Positions 11,991 through 25,600 of a stretch of 64,000 nucleotides of DNA are shown one piece after another. A model generated the notes under the pieces. The model saw only the letters and a program-made list of their open reading frames with translations. It had not been told where the DNA came from and searched no databases. Positions within the stretch are counted from its first letter, which is position 1, and the number at the start of each line of letters is the position of its first letter. The translations under genes were made by a program, and so were the position numbers. Source of the DNA: Lethocerus indicus (Eukaryota; Arthropoda; Insecta; Hemiptera; Belostomatidae); contig JACDQD010000105.1 in NCBI GenBank assembly GCA_019843655.1, positions 3,286,001-3,350,000 of the forward strand, given 5' to 3'.

Positions 11991-13806
11991 GTAGGAGTTA
12001 CATTTTATTAGATGCCTTTCGCTGTATAACACAACTTTAATAATGACGGAGAATATGGTGGGCAATCGCTTTGCCAATAAAAATATCGTCAGTATCTTTT
12101 GAATCCTCTGTTGGGACGTTAAATGAAGCCAACCGGGACGGTAATGGTGGACGGGCAGGAGGCGGGCTTAGTTGGGGGAGGGGAGTCTGAGTTTAGTGGT
12201 AGCTGACCGGAAGTTCGGGTTTCGGAGTTGCGCAGGAGCCGGGAGGAGGTCAAGGGAGGGAGAAACTTTGCACTTCCCGTTGAGGTCCGGTTCGGCAACG
12301 TTGTTAGCTCGTTTCCCCGCGGCCATCCAGCTAGCCCTAGCACTGGGCACAAAATATATTTATCCGTGTCCTCCGACAACCAACCATTACTTCTACCACT
12401 CGAGGATTTACGAGGCCAGAATATTAAAAAAAGAATGAACGGATTTACAAATAATATAAATGTTATAGATGATTTTATATTTCGTTTTATATTTCCATAC
12501 TCCCAATAATTACTGACTGGTTATCTACTGGAATAAATGGTCGATTATGACTAAACTAGATTAAAATAACGATTCCAGTCTATTTTATTTAATATTTTAA
12601 AACGAATCCAGTAATAGTAAAACCACGATATGATTTTCGGTTTTTATTATCCCGTATGAGTAATAATCCGTATTTTAGAGATATTTTATTTGTTCCAATT
12701 AATGCGGGGTGTACCGTCGGAGAATTGTGGCTACGTCGAGATAATTACGTTTTAATAATTAAAGGCCTCGTCGTGAATTGTTACTTTAAAAAAAATGATA
12801 GACCGAAAGGTGAGCAATCGCGGGGGTGTATTTCAATTTCCTCTCAATGCCTCAATTTAATGTTAATTCACGCGTTGTTTTCACAAATTCTGGAAGTAAT
12901 TTTAGTCGGCGGGGATTAAAAAAGAAAATAATTCGCCGCCGTATTGATAATATCTCGCGTTTAACGTGTCGGCGCTTTAATCGGGTGATGTGCAGGGGCG
13001 GGTGGGGGCGAGGGGTCGGTTTCTCCCTTTTAAAAATTGGTTAATGGCCCGCCTCCAGGGGGCGAGGACAAGCCATGTTTGTCAATCTTTATTAATTGAA
13101 AGGGGGTCGGGGGGTGGCCCTAACCCTCCACCCCCCCCCGGCGGCCGGCAGACCTCCCTTAACGAAGTTTTCGTCCCGTGAAATCCCCCATTTACCTTAG
13201 TGAAAGGCCGCCTAGAGCACCCTCACCGTCCATCCATCACACCCGACTTTTCATAACGTCCCATATTTTGCCCTCCTTTTATTGGCATTTTGAAACGAAC
13301 GACCACCTCGCCCCCGCACCGCCACCCCCACCTCATACACCCGATTATCTTAAAGTGTAATCCAATTTTTGATAGCCCATTATATTTGAATTAATTCACG
13401 CTTATTTTTGACGTGGCACAATTCGTGACGGTTTAGCAGGCTTGTAATGTGCGCCCGGAAAGTGTACAACTATCGGGCTTTTTGGTATTATGTACTTATA
13501 TTCCTCTCCCTTTTGTATTATAATGTATAAAAGGATAACGAAGTAAAGGTTTACTAAAGTTTAGTCGACGGTAGTGCTCAGAACAATATCGCTGTTTTAT
13601 TAGTCAGTTTTTTGAGACACTTCTTGACTTATATCAGACAACGATTTTCCCTTGTTCTGAAACAAGACAAATTAAGCCGAAGGTCTGAAGGCACAATAGA
13701 GACTGTGTAACCTACGCTTTGTCTATTAATCGCCCTTGTAGTTGAACCGACCGTAGGGGTGTGTGGGGGTGATTGTCTGGCTATTTGTAATGGTTTAGTG
13801 TTAGGC

Positions 13807-13825
13807 GTGTGTGTGTGTGTGTGTG
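13807..13825. repeat. GT microsatellite
   Basis: About 9 GT units. Confidence 0.95.
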
Positions 13826-14086
13826 GTGATATGTGGGCTGCGGCCGCACGGGGATAGTCGGAAACGGTGGCGGGGGTGGGAGTCGGTCCACACAACTCCT
13901 CCGACATTGCCGCCCCCGCCGCTTTCTCGGGCCAATAATTCAACACGAATTACCCCCTACCACCCCCACCTTCACTGGCGGAATTATAAGGCCGTTTATA
14001 AATTATAAACTCCCCGGCCTCGTTACACTGGCCAGCGCCGGCCGCCCTACCCACTTCTCCCAATAATTCGGGCCCAACCTAGATTT

Positions 14087-14108
14087 CGGATGTATAATTA
14101 TACATCCG
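14087..14108. repeat. Perfect 22-bp palindrome
   Basis: CGGATGTATAA is followed directly by its reverse complement TTATACATCCG, with no spacer. Confidence 0.95.
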
Positions 14109-15353
14109 GGATGGTAAATATGTTGTGTTGTATCGCTATTGCCTTTAAAATAGTTTCGTTATATCTGCAAACGATTATAAATTTATCGTTAGTAGGCAAT
14201 AAACGTATTTCAGCCAGAATATATATTGGTGAATTGTATGGGGTCTAAGTAGAATTAATTTAATGTATTCCAATCAGATTAATTCGTACATCGGTTTAGA
14301 AATAAGTTCAATAAATATGTGAACTCTGGAACTCTGTAGTGTTAGTTGATAGGAGCTTGTAGAAATAGTGGGGAACATTGATACTTGCCAAAGTTGAAGT
14401 ACTGTTACGAGCTTCCTTTTGAAACCGATCGCACCAATTCTCGGTCGGTATTTTCCGGAGGGGCAATGTTCCTTTATTGGCTTTGGCTGAGAGGTGGGCG
14501 GAGAAATCATAAACAAGTCCGGACCGTCGGAAATTGTGGTCCGGCATTTTGGCCGGAGTCCCTGGGACCCGCCGGTATTGCCACATTCGAGCGAAGAAAA
14601 TCCCCCGTGTAATTGGCCCAAGTGTCTCCTTCTATTTTGCTCACCGACCCCCAACCGTCCCACCTCCCCAATCACTGCCCCGTGCAACAACCAACCTCCA
14701 CATATTGTACGACGCCCCGACATATTTTTCTAATTAAATCCGCGCTAGGATTGTTTGAACTTCGGACAAAGTTCGTGGATAAATTTAAGTTTAAGAGGTT
14801 AGGTATCTTGAGTTATACTGTATAAAAATATATCACAGTATATATTCCACAGTGGTCTCGCAAATATAACATACCGTGTACTTATGAGATATTTTCAATT
14901 TACGGTAACCGTATCAGAGGTTGTAGAATGTTGAAGATCTCTTATTTTCATACATTATTCATACATTATTATACATATAATAATATTATACCACAAGCTT
15001 TAAACTCAAAAGTCGCGCTAAGTTTGTCCGCAATATAACAGAATAAGCAATAATAGTGGTATTACTATTCGCTTTACGTATATTCTGGAAAAATGTGATA
15101 TACTGAAATAAAATTCTTCGTAATTTTCATCAGTAATTTGTCTCAGAATAGCGACATATTATACATGATATACGTGGAGAAACACCGTATACATTTTCGG
15201 TCCCAAGTAAATTTCCTGAGCTCGAGTGCTGTGCGAAACTGAGGGCGGCATTGTAGAGGCGAATTTTCGAGTAGACGACGTCGGATCTTTTACGGCGGGC
15301 GCCCGAAAAGCTGCGGGTCCTCGAGATATTCCTCCTGAAGAAAAAGAAGAGTA

Positions 15354-15415
15354 GGGGTTGGGGTGGGTTATGGGGTGGCCCTAACCCCCACCCACACCCA
15401 ACCACCACCCCTTCC
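15354..15415 (+). other. G-quadruplex motif followed by C-rich inverted arm
   Basis: Four G-runs of 4, 4, 3 and 4 bases, separated by 2, 1 and 4 bases, lie at 15354-15375. A C-rich segment (15379-15415, ACCCCCACCCACACCC) could pair back with it, so hairpin and quadruplex forms are alternatives. Confidence 0.6.
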
Positions 15416-18400
15416 CCTGCTGTAAACCCACTTGTCTTGATTTTTGACGTTCAAGAGCGCCTCTTCTCGGTCCCGCGCTCATTGTCTTCGGCGATCGACT
15501 TTTCCGCTGCGCCAACCCCCACAACCTACCCTGCCCTCTCACTTCGCAGCGTACTTTTCGCTCCGTCTCACGGGCTAAAGTTTCCTGAACAGCGTCGCCT
15601 CAAGTACGCCGCCAGACAATGGGATTGGGCCCTCCGGTTCTCGGCGAAGTAACAGATACGTTGAAACAAGCTGCAGCTTCCAGGACGGTCTTTCCTCGGC
15701 CCCGTACCAAGTTTTCTATTCTGTCCTTAGACCGATATTTCCACATTTTGAATTGCGTCGATCGTGTACCGGATAAACCGACTGTATGTCATTTTCTATT
15801 AATTTGAATAAAACAGACGTCCGCGTTCAACGCCGCCGGAAAATTGCTTTTAAATTTAATAAGATAGATTTATGAATAAACCGGTCTGGAATATATCGGA
15901 GGAGGAAAACCGGCAGAGGGAGAAACTCGCGGTATTCAACTGTCGGTATTACTTTTTGCGCAATAAATCTCGAAACGGCGCCGTTACATACAGTTTTAGT
16001 TTTCATTTTTTACCGCCGAGCAATCTTGTACCGACCGCGTAAATGAATTTCACCGCGAGCGCTTTTCAGATTCGAAACAATGAATTTATCCCGTTATTGC
16101 GGACCCTTTCCCGTTTAAATTTTCCGTGCAGTTTGTGACACAGTTTTCTCGCGCTTCAAACGCACCTTTACGAGTTTCCGCCGGACGTGATCTTAGTTTT
16201 AAAATAATCTTGAACGCACGGATGTTAAAAATGAATAATAAACTATACCAAATAGAACTTTCCCTACTCTTACTACTGGTACAGGTAATTACATAATATG
16301 AACTGTACGATAAATGACGAAAAATATTCAAGCATTTATAACAATTAGCATTAATAAATATAATACTTTGGGGGCAGGCATTCATCGCTGTTAATTGAAT
16401 AAATGGAAAATAACGTTATTCTCGTTTAAATATTTTCTTTTTCATTTTCAGCGAGTGTAATAAGTCCTCGTGCCATATTTTTTTGTATAGATAACGAATT
16501 TCGCCGTTCGGGTCCTGTCATCGCCTAAAACGGACGTGCTTTGTCCTATTTGACTGTTCTTTCCCGGCTGTCCCTGTCGTTTTTAACATTTTTCATTACG
16601 GCCGCATTCGAACGCCCACAGAAATCGCGTATTTGTCGATAACGAAGCTCATTTCTAGGTGACGCCCGGGTTTTACCTTCGGTTAGAGTGCGCTTTGTCC
16701 CCGTTATCGGTTTCAGGTGGTACCGGGGCCGATCTTCCATCCCCTTCCCCCGCCCCGTTATTGTCTACGCCGGACAATATCTTAATTGGAAACTCTCCGG
16801 CCGTACTGTATAAAAATATTTTCCATCCCGCTCCAACCCACCCCCAACCCCCAGCCCGTCAGCCGGGGGTTCGGTTGACTCGGTTGAGCCGTTATCGGAC
16901 CGCGCCCTCCGAGTGACGCTTCATTTCTATTTCCCATCGGAAATTAACCGGCACTCGCACCCTTCCAATTATTTTCCTTCCAACCCCTCAGTCGACCCGA
17001 ATCAAGTGCCTCTCCGGTGGTACCCACCGCTTTCCCCAACCCCGTCTTTTTTTTTCTTTTAATTCCCGCCTTTCCATTGTGCGACTTGTGTTGTCATCCT
17101 TTTTAGGACGGTGGCCGAGATAAAACTGTTGCCCCACCTGATCACGAATAAAAAACAAACACTCAGTCGGGGAGATCGAAAAATAAATACGGAGATTCCT
17201 TTTCGTTTTGGAAACGATTCTCGTCTGAACGTCTTCTTCTTTCGAATTTTATCCTATCGTAATTTAAAATATGTAATTTTTCAAATATCGGTTGATTACC
17301 CTTAAGGGTTATCTTGACATACACGAATTGTTCCATGTTGTATAAATATTAAATACTAAAAACGCAGAAACATTACGGCAAATTCGTATTTATATTTCAT
17401 ACAAGTATATCTATATACTAGTGTTATTTCAGGCCCCAACAAATATATTTTTAATTTTTAACGTAATAGACCCTTGAAGAAGAGTCGAGAAACGTCTGAA
17501 GCATTTCGTTGATAATTTTGTGAGACGAAACACGAAATTGCGCTTTCGTGGCTGCTCCATTCCGTAAAGTTGAACACGAAGTACACACATTTTGAGTGGA
17601 CATATCTACTATTTCAGGTTGGCCTTGTTGCACACCGGTTAATGCATTCCGATAGTTGAACGCATTATGTATGCATTATGCATGGGGCCGCCTCCGAAAA
17701 TCGCATCCGATTAATAAGGCCGTGGCCCCCGGGGACATCCGGTATCGATTGGAATAATATTAAAACAAAAAAAACTCCCCTAAAAAGAAGTAAAAAAATA
17801 GGACGGATAAGCGCAGGCGTTCGAATTGCGAACTCTGGAGTTTAATTCAATTTTGCCGATTAAATGCGGAGTGGGCCGATGGCTTTTAAAAAAATGCCTC
17901 CGCCCCCTAATGGGTACCTTCCACCACGCCCTCCTATACACACCTCTTCAGAGAAATACTAAGTACGTTTTATCGTTGCCGATAAAAGCCATTCCTGGAC
18001 TTCACTCGTGATTTTCGCTGTGTATCTGAGTGCTTCTTAGGCTGGCGACGAGGAACTTCAGAGAAAGCTATCTTAAAATTTAACTTGATATTGAAATGTT
18101 TCATCACACGAATATTGGACTGGACATTTGTACAGATGTTTATATTTCTCAGAAAAGTCGTAGGTTAAAATCCAGTATTTAAAAAATATATATTCAGGAA
18201 GATTTTCCTGAAGGTTTACACTTTTCCCCTTTAAAATACGCGTGTTTTTCAACAATACTTGTTACAGTAAGACAAAAAGAAATTTCTGATAGTTGCCGGC
18301 CACAAAACTCATATATCAGTAACAATTCAAGTTCCAGCCCCGGACACCTTCGCCCATTTAATTATTGTACTGATTTTGTAGACGAATAACATATTAGAAA

Positions 18401-18546
18401 AATCTATCCAGATGTACTATTTATTACGTAGACTTGGAATTGTCTAGGTACAATACCTTTGACATTCTGTCCGCCGGCTCCAGTTCCCGACTGGCGGCCG
18501 TACAATGTATTTATCGACTCCGGTCACTCTTGTGTTGTGTGTGCCC

Positions 18547-18571
18547 TGTGTGTGTGTGTGTGTGTGTGTGT
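18547..18571. repeat. TG microsatellite
   Basis: About 12 TG units. Confidence 0.95.
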
Positions 18572-20307
18572 AAACCCCCTCGATATATATAATTGAAAAA
18601 CTTCTTGAGTGACCCCCCGATCCACCCCCCTGGTTAATTTCCGCAATGGACTTATATTCTGGTCGGTCGCCATTGCTGAAATTATGGCCGCCCGTTGCGC
18701 TCTGTTCGCGTTACCAACTTACTTTCGCCCCCCCCCCTCCCCGGAGTGCCCATTTCGCGGCATCATAAATTTCTGCCCGCTTTAACTTTTTTATTCCCCG
18801 AATTAATCAATTACACGGGTGCCGTGTAACTTCCTCCGATCTTAATTGCATTCGGGGTAATTATTATTTGGGGGCGATAATCTCCACCGGGATTACGTTT
18901 AATTATTTATCTTATTTTCGGATAAAGTTTTGATTTGTCTTAAATTTATACCGTTTAATGAGCGAATTGGATCGGTGTTTATGATCGCGCTGGTTAGACT
19001 GTACCTGTGACTGTACCAGTTACCTTGTGCTACCTAAAGGCCCGATTACCAATTTCTGAACGTGGATGGATTGTAGGGTAATATTGTAAATTATATTTGG
19101 GGCCCTGTGAGAAGTTTTACGAATGTTTCGGAAACAGTAAACTTGTCGGTCACCAAATAGTGCAATACCGTGTGATTCTTAACCGCATGAAATTTTATAA
19201 TGAACGAATTTACGTCATCTCGAGTGGGAGCGTAAAAACAGGGGGTGAAAATAATTTAGTATTGAGAAACCTCCTTCGTATGTCTCTGTATTAATCGCAT
19301 ACACCCCCCCCCCACATATCGTTTTGGCCTAATGTTAGGCTACTTAAGGGTTGATATTGGTTAGGAAATGGTAACGTTTGTGTTTGTCTTGCCGCGATTA
19401 ACCGCCTCAAGGGTATTAATCGGTCCCGGGGGTATGCGACCCCACACAGACCGCCCCTACATTTCCAATAAACCCGCACAATTTTGTTTGGACAATGAAA
19501 CTACTTTCGCGTTTTCTGCTAAATCCACCCCACCCCCCATTCACGTCGCGCGCTGATTTATTTCCGTTCAGCCGTAACCCGGATTTTTGAGCTTCAGTTC
19601 GCGACTTCAGAAATATTGCTATACGAAGAACAAAACGAATTCTCGTTTCAATGAACCGATTTAATTGAATGAAATCCCGACTGTTCAGCGGGCGACAGAG
19701 CGTAGAATTTAATAAAATATGAAAACGGAACATAAATATGGCTTTCCGCAGTTTTATTTTGTTAACCGATTTCCTCGTTAGATTCACTGGTCATCAATTC
19801 ACTGTCAAACCTTTCTTAACTTCGAACCTACCGGGTGGTTTAACAATTGTTCGGCAATATTCATAATAAAATGCGTAAAATTAAGATGTATTATTGGATG
19901 AGACGCCTCGTATGTGGCAATCAAATGTTTCAAACAGGTGGGGTAGTGTTGAGCCTTTCACGTAAATAAATCTGACCCCGAATAGGACAGTAATCATTAT
20001 ATCCGGACGTACAAATTTTCTGGATTAAAAATAACGGATTATTAGAGATTAGTATAGGCGGGTTCTGCTAAGTAACGGAATGTGTTTCGCCCGATGTGAA
20101 GGGTTGGCTGAGTGGGTAGTGTGCGACCGGTCAGATTGCAACCCCTAAAGCTGATGTCGGTGGTGCGGGACTGGAGCCCCGAGGGTGGGATTTCTCCAAT
20201 TTGGAGGGTTGATTTATAGGTGGTTGGGCCGGTGGGGTTGCGGGACAAAAGCCACTGACTGTGTGTGCGGGGCGGGGCGGGGGTGGTGTGTCGCTAGTGC
20301 GGAGTCA

Positions 20308-20325
20308 GCCGCCGCCGCCGCCGCC
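20308..20325. repeat. CCG trinucleotide repeat
   Basis: Six uninterrupted GCC/CCG units in a GC-rich patch, 200 bp before the second Jockey-like copy. Confidence 0.9.
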
Positions 20326-20526
20326 ACTCAACAGCCGGTTGCCCCGTATACCTCCTTCTGGCCGGTCCGGTTTCCTCCACCGCCCTCTGCACAATATTTG
20401 CTGCCGCAATTTCAACGACCGAAAATCAAGGACAACCACCAGGCCTGCCGCTTCGGGGGATAAAACCCGAACTCGGCTTTATTCGGTCCCTCTAATTTAT
20501 TACTCACTACTACACCGGAGGTTAAT

Positions 20527-20934
20527 ATAACTATGGGGTTCCGCCAAGAAATCCAACATCGCCCGCGTCCAGAGATTCCAGTCAAAACTCCTTCGTACCA
20601 TCCTTAATGCTCCCTCGTATGTTTCTAACCTACAAATCCATAACGACCTCAACATACCGACAGTCGACCAAGTCGCAAAATCACGCTTCCTTAAATTCCA
20701 TTCCCGCCTCTCTCCACATCCAAATCCACTCGTTCAGTCCCTTTCCTCCTTTACCCATCCATTATCCCATCCAGAGATCTTCTTAGTCCGAAGCCGTTAT
20801 CTGCTCATGTGAAAAAAGTGCCATAATTGGGTGGTCTCTTTTATCGAGACATTCGCGTGAAAAGAAAACACTCAACATTTGTACCAATAACATTATGTAG
20901 TTGATTGTACAAAAATAAAAAGGTTTAAAAAAAA
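20527..20934 (+). mobile_element. 5'-truncated Jockey-like LINE 3' end with A-rich tail
   Basis: This is a second member of the family seen at 11.5 kb, truncated further. Similarity begins at WGSAKKSNIARVQRFQSKLL and runs through NAPSYVSNLQIHNDLNIPTV and RLSPHPNPLVQS to a stop at 20810-20812. The 92 sense codons from 20534 are unbroken, so this insertion is less decayed than the first. The trailer ends in an A-rich tail at 20927-20934, the signature of target-primed reverse transcription. The last twenty or so residues differ from the first copy, so the two may belong to different subfamilies. No complete parent element is in the window. Confidence 0.85.
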
Positions 20935-22385
20935 GACCGGAGGGGTGTCAAACCGTCGATCGGCAGATATGGCTTAACAATTAAAATACTACATTTTAAT
21001 ATTTATTCTTATTTAAATTAATCCAATACATTTTTCGAACAACCTTCATTCTGACTTCGGTAGCACACAGCACATATTTCCATATACTGTATTGCGTTTG
21101 TAACAGTTGGTTAACCGTTGAACCATCCAGTTAGTGCTGTCAATAAGGACGCGTTATTCGGTAGATTTATTATTTGGTTTAAGGTAGTTTGGGGTACTGA
21201 CCACGGCGAATAGTTGAACCCGGTTTAGTTTAATGCGAAACGAGTAACATCTTCCTTCGTTGACCACTTAATAGTACGTATTGCCAATAAAGATATAAAT
21301 ATTAAAGAAATCATGTCTCAGTCATATTACCCTGTTTAATATTTGAACCTTTTGATTTTATATTTAAATTCAAATATAGCCACGATGCAGAACGTCTACA
21401 TATGTGCGCAGAATAACCTGGTTTTGTACAAAATCGATGCTTTATATTTGCTATCGCTACAATAGCTCTCTCCCTGTGGTTACAGAAGGTAAAACTATAT
21501 TATCGTAAATAATTTACGTTTTGAGTCGGTTCGGTTTGGCGTAGAGATAAGTCGACCGGTACGGGCTAACCGAACCCGCCGGTTCCGGCAAATCCTTAAT
21601 TTATGGCGTTTGAATCGGTGAACCCAACCTCCCTCCGTCCACCCCCTCCCCCTGCCTTATTGGAACAGGAAAGGGTTGCCCAAGCAGTGGCGGGAGGAGG
21701 AAGAGGGAGGGTAGGGGGTGTTGGGAGGAGGAGATAGTGTGCTGGTTTTGGGTCGGGGTTTGGGGGTAGTTTGGGAGTGGGGGGATAGAGGGAGGGGGGT
21801 GGACAGGAGTGTATCAATATCGTGTGGATGGTGTAAGGGTGGTAGGAGGAGGGGTTGGAGAAGTTGGGGAATGGAGCTTCACCCCACCAACCACCCCCTC
21901 CACCTTGGCCCAAGACTAAACCGCTTAGCAAACCTCCACTACTCTCACTTCTCAGCTCAAACACCACCTCCAATATCTTAACTTCCTCCATCTCCCTCCC
22001 CCCCTTTCTCTGTCTCTCTCTCTCTCTCTCACTTTCTCTCACACACACACTCTCCTCAACTCTCTCCTTATTGGGGCGTAATTCGCAATTTTTATACTTT
22101 CCCAGTCGTGGCCTAAAGCAATACTCACTGTTCGACCAATCGACGCATCTACTTAATTATCAATACCACTCTGCAAGTACTCTAGTCCTGAGAAGTTTTA
22201 ACAAAGTACTCTACGTAGTAATTATGCTATTAGTGGGGTTTGAAACCGGAGTCTGCCCCTCTTTGAGCGGTGAAGCCCTCAGCTATGCAACTTTTACAAG
22301 CTGGCAAGTTTATTTAATTAAATCTACTCTAATAGCACAACATAATTATCTTATAAAACAGTAAAAGACAAAACGCAAGTTTTAA
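20935..22385 (+). other. Intron sequence with G-rich then CT-rich tract
   Basis: 20935-21600 is AT-rich and featureless. 21675-21860 is a strongly G-rich purine tract, followed at 21880-22060 by a C/T tract that ends in CT and CA repeats. No gene recognised. Confidence 0.55.
22007..22052. repeat. CT and CA microsatellite
   Basis: CT repeat (with TCTGTCT and ACTTTCT interruptions) running into a short CA repeat. Confidence 0.9.
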
Positions 22386-22646
22386 AATACCTGTTTTGTG
22401 GTCTGCGAGGGATTGGAATGCGCCGTACCATTGAAACTAGTAGCGCATTAAACTGAATACACTACGCGTTTTAATAGTCTTAAAATTAACTCAAATATTA
22501 AAATATATTATAACCGACCTTAGTAGATGATTATTAAATTATTATTATACTGCATTATTTAAAAGTAGAAGTGACAGTGACAGTGCAGTGAGGATGCCCT
22601 AAAAACATCCAAAGTGCCATAAGTGACTACCATCGCCAATGAAGAT
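22386..22646 (+). mobile_element. Foldback element copy 3, internally deleted
   Basis: It begins with the outer motif TTTTGTGGTCTGCGAGGGAT and jumps directly to GCGCCGTACCATTGAAAC, so most of the left arm is missing. The centre (ACTACGCGTTTTAATAGTCT, TAAAATATATTATAA) and the start of the right arm (AGTGACAGTGACAGTGCAGTG) follow. It fades at about 22646, before the GAAACCGGTCTAG core. Confidence 0.85.
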
Positions 22647-25600
22647 TACATTTTAACGGTTTTACTCTTATATAAGTAAAGTGTTGTTATGTTAAATGCG
22701 CCTAATGTGCAACGCCAATAATATAATTTTAAATTAATTGTATATCTTGTTAAGCCGCGATCGAACTTTGTCGAATATTTTATTATACAGGGAGGAAACG
22801 ATTTCTCAGATTGTAGTCCTTCTGTAACAAGAGATTTATAACAGCGTTCATAATTCATAAATTGCGATTTCACGACACGGCGGCCGTTACCACTAACAAT
22901 CGCGATACATAGTCAAGTAAGTACCGGGGGTTACGAGCTCCCCTCGTATAATCGGCTGAAATTTTTTCTTCCTTTCCAATCCCATTTTATATTATTGCAA
23001 CGAACCTATTTTTTGATTTAAAATATTTGCCGGTCAGCGAGGGGTTTCACAATTATATGATACTAATTTACGGATGTCTTCTACTTCAAAACATCGATTC
23101 ACGTTTTCGTAAACATTTACCAGCCAACAGAAAATAATGTTTTCCGAGGGTGGAACAGAGCAATCTCGGGATCTTCATTCACAACTCGGGGACGGATTGT
23201 AAAATGTGTAACTTACGCATTTTATATGGCGCTTTGCTAAGTGCCCGAGAAATCACCTTTGATTCTCGGGGTGTGAAACGTCCCTACCGACCCCTATCAG
23301 GGCGGGTGGCATGGATCAACCGAAATGGGAGCAGTGGAAACTTGCCTTGGGCCAGAGGGGCTTTGAACGGAGGTGGGGGTGGCGGGCGGGGGTAGGTTTC
23401 GCCCTGCAGTTCGGGGGCCATAAAGAGAAGTGGAGAGCCCAACCCCCGAGCTTTGTTCCTCCCGCCTACCGCTTCCAGCTCCAACATTTTTCACTTTTCC
23501 GACCGCATAAAAAAGTATGAGGGGGCGGTTTCTGAAAAGGGCGCGGGCTCAAAATATTTTCCAGCTTCCGTCCCCCTCACTACATTGGTCAGGGTCTGGG
23601 TTAATTTAGAAATTCGAAGTTAAAGAAACCAAATGGGCCAGAATAGAGGTTATTTTGAAATATGTTTAAATTCAATTCAGCGGATTGGATCCCCTAACTA
23701 ATTATTTCGTTTTTTAATTAAAAACACTTTTAAATCCGAAAATATTAACTCGTTAAAGTAACCGCAAATTTGGAAAAGGTCGAAACTATGGTCGAAAAAT
23801 TGAAATAATTGAAACAATTGTACTTATATAAGATAGTTAATTGTGCAATGAAAATAAAACCTAATTTTTACTTTAAGATTGTAGCGACTTCCCCCTTCCT
23901 CCGGTGTTGGCCCGGTTGGGTTTACAAAACCGCGGATGGCCAAATGTCCGCGAGGAAAAACTGAGGGAAAAACAGAAAAAAGTAAATAGCCGGTGTCGGG
24001 AAACGCGGACATTTTCCACGGCGGTTTTCCTCCTCCTGCATTTGGGAGTCGCGCCATGCCGGAGGAACTCCTTTTGTGCTCTGTCGAAGTGGCGAGGAAT
24101 ACTAATCGTCTCTAGGACATTATACCAGCCCGAGGTTTGTCGCTCTCGCATCGCATTACGCATTTTAAATGGGTTCGCGCCCCCCGCTCCCGTCCAACCC
24201 CTATTTCTTGCAAGGGTTGGGGCGGAAAACGGATTTTCACTAAATCAGCCCAATCGGCGGATTCGCCCCTTTTCTCTTCTGCCGATTTCCATTTCGGCCT
24301 TTACACTTGACCAAATAAAACCCGTTCGTAAATGAATTGCGATTTTTAACTCGTTCAGTGCATAAAAAGGGGGGCGTTGGATGCAAAGCTTAAAAAGTCG
24401 AATCAGTTATACACAATGTCTACCGGTAAAATGTAGGATCGAGTAAGAGCGAAGGACTTATTTGTTTCAGTTTATAGGACATTTTCTGAAAACTGGAAGC
24501 CGATTTTCTCAATCAATCAAATGGGGGAGGGGGGCCAATCAATCACCCTTACGGCCATTAGCACACTGAAACATGGCAGTAGTGTTCTGGGTTTCGGATC
24601 CGATTTCGACAATATTTCGTTTCATAAAGTTACGCCGCCCGTTACTTCTGAGTAATACGCCAAGGCAAATTGAATCACTGTTGGTCGTGGAAAGCCGGAG
24701 TCTGAAATTGTTTTGTAAATTAATTGTTTCACGGTATAAAATAACGCGGAAATACCACCTTTAATACAAGTCCCTTGTCTAATGTTAGGATACTTGTTGG
24801 ATACATCGATTTTAATTCCGAACTAATTTTATCTACTGTTAAAGTAATTCTGACGATCGAATAAGATACAATAGTACTCGTCAAAATTGGTCCGCTGTGC
24901 CTGCAACGAAGTACGAATAGACCGCCCACAATCTTTCAGCCCTTAAATGGCATTTTCTGAAATTTCTCTCCAGTTCGACCCCCACCTTTGAAATATGAGC
25001 AGCGCGATTGCGGGTGTCAGAAACCTGGGTGCCATTTCGCCAAAAGTACGGTAAACGATGGGGGCTGGAGGGGCCGTTCGGAAGGGAGTTGCTGATTGAG
25101 AGGGGGGTTCGAGGATGTTTGTATCAGGAGAATAAAGACAAACTGGCCCCGCTTTGCCCCTCCAATATTGTAATGGGCTTTCCCTCCGTCCATCCCTTTT
25201 CTCTTTTTATCCCACTTTCTCCTCCCTCCCCCCCCCATTCCTCATTTCCTCCCTTTTCTCTGGAGTTTCTTGTTAAGTTCTTGTTGTTAAGGTCTCTCTC
25301 CCTCTCCGCCCCCCATGACGGATGCCCCCTAAAAAGGGATTCCCCCTTAACAGCCCCTTATATTTTTCGAGGTCCTCCTCCGCCTTACCTATATCAAACA
25401 CACTCTCTTCGGCACCCCCACCCACCCCCCTTGAGTTGGTCGGAACGATTTCGGATTATTGAAATTCTGATGGCATACCCCCCTCCTCCCACCCCAAACG
25501 GCCCAGTGATATATTCGACGGTGTATAAATATCTCGGGCAGTTTTCCCCCTCCCACGCGAGCTGGGTAGAAAATGTCCCTTTCTATGCTTTCCTTTAACT

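Larger units (their letters stand above)
11991..20526 (+). other. Intron sequence between the two Jockey-like copies
   Basis: No exon was recognised. Contents worth noting are a C-rich tract (13111-13142), GT microsatellites, a 22-bp palindrome at 14087, a G-quadruplex motif at 15354, the GCATTATGCAT repeat at 17661, and a CCG repeat at 20308. Several TTTCAG acceptors (16460, 16717, 17432, 17619) have no plausible donor with an open frame after them. Confidence 0.5.
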
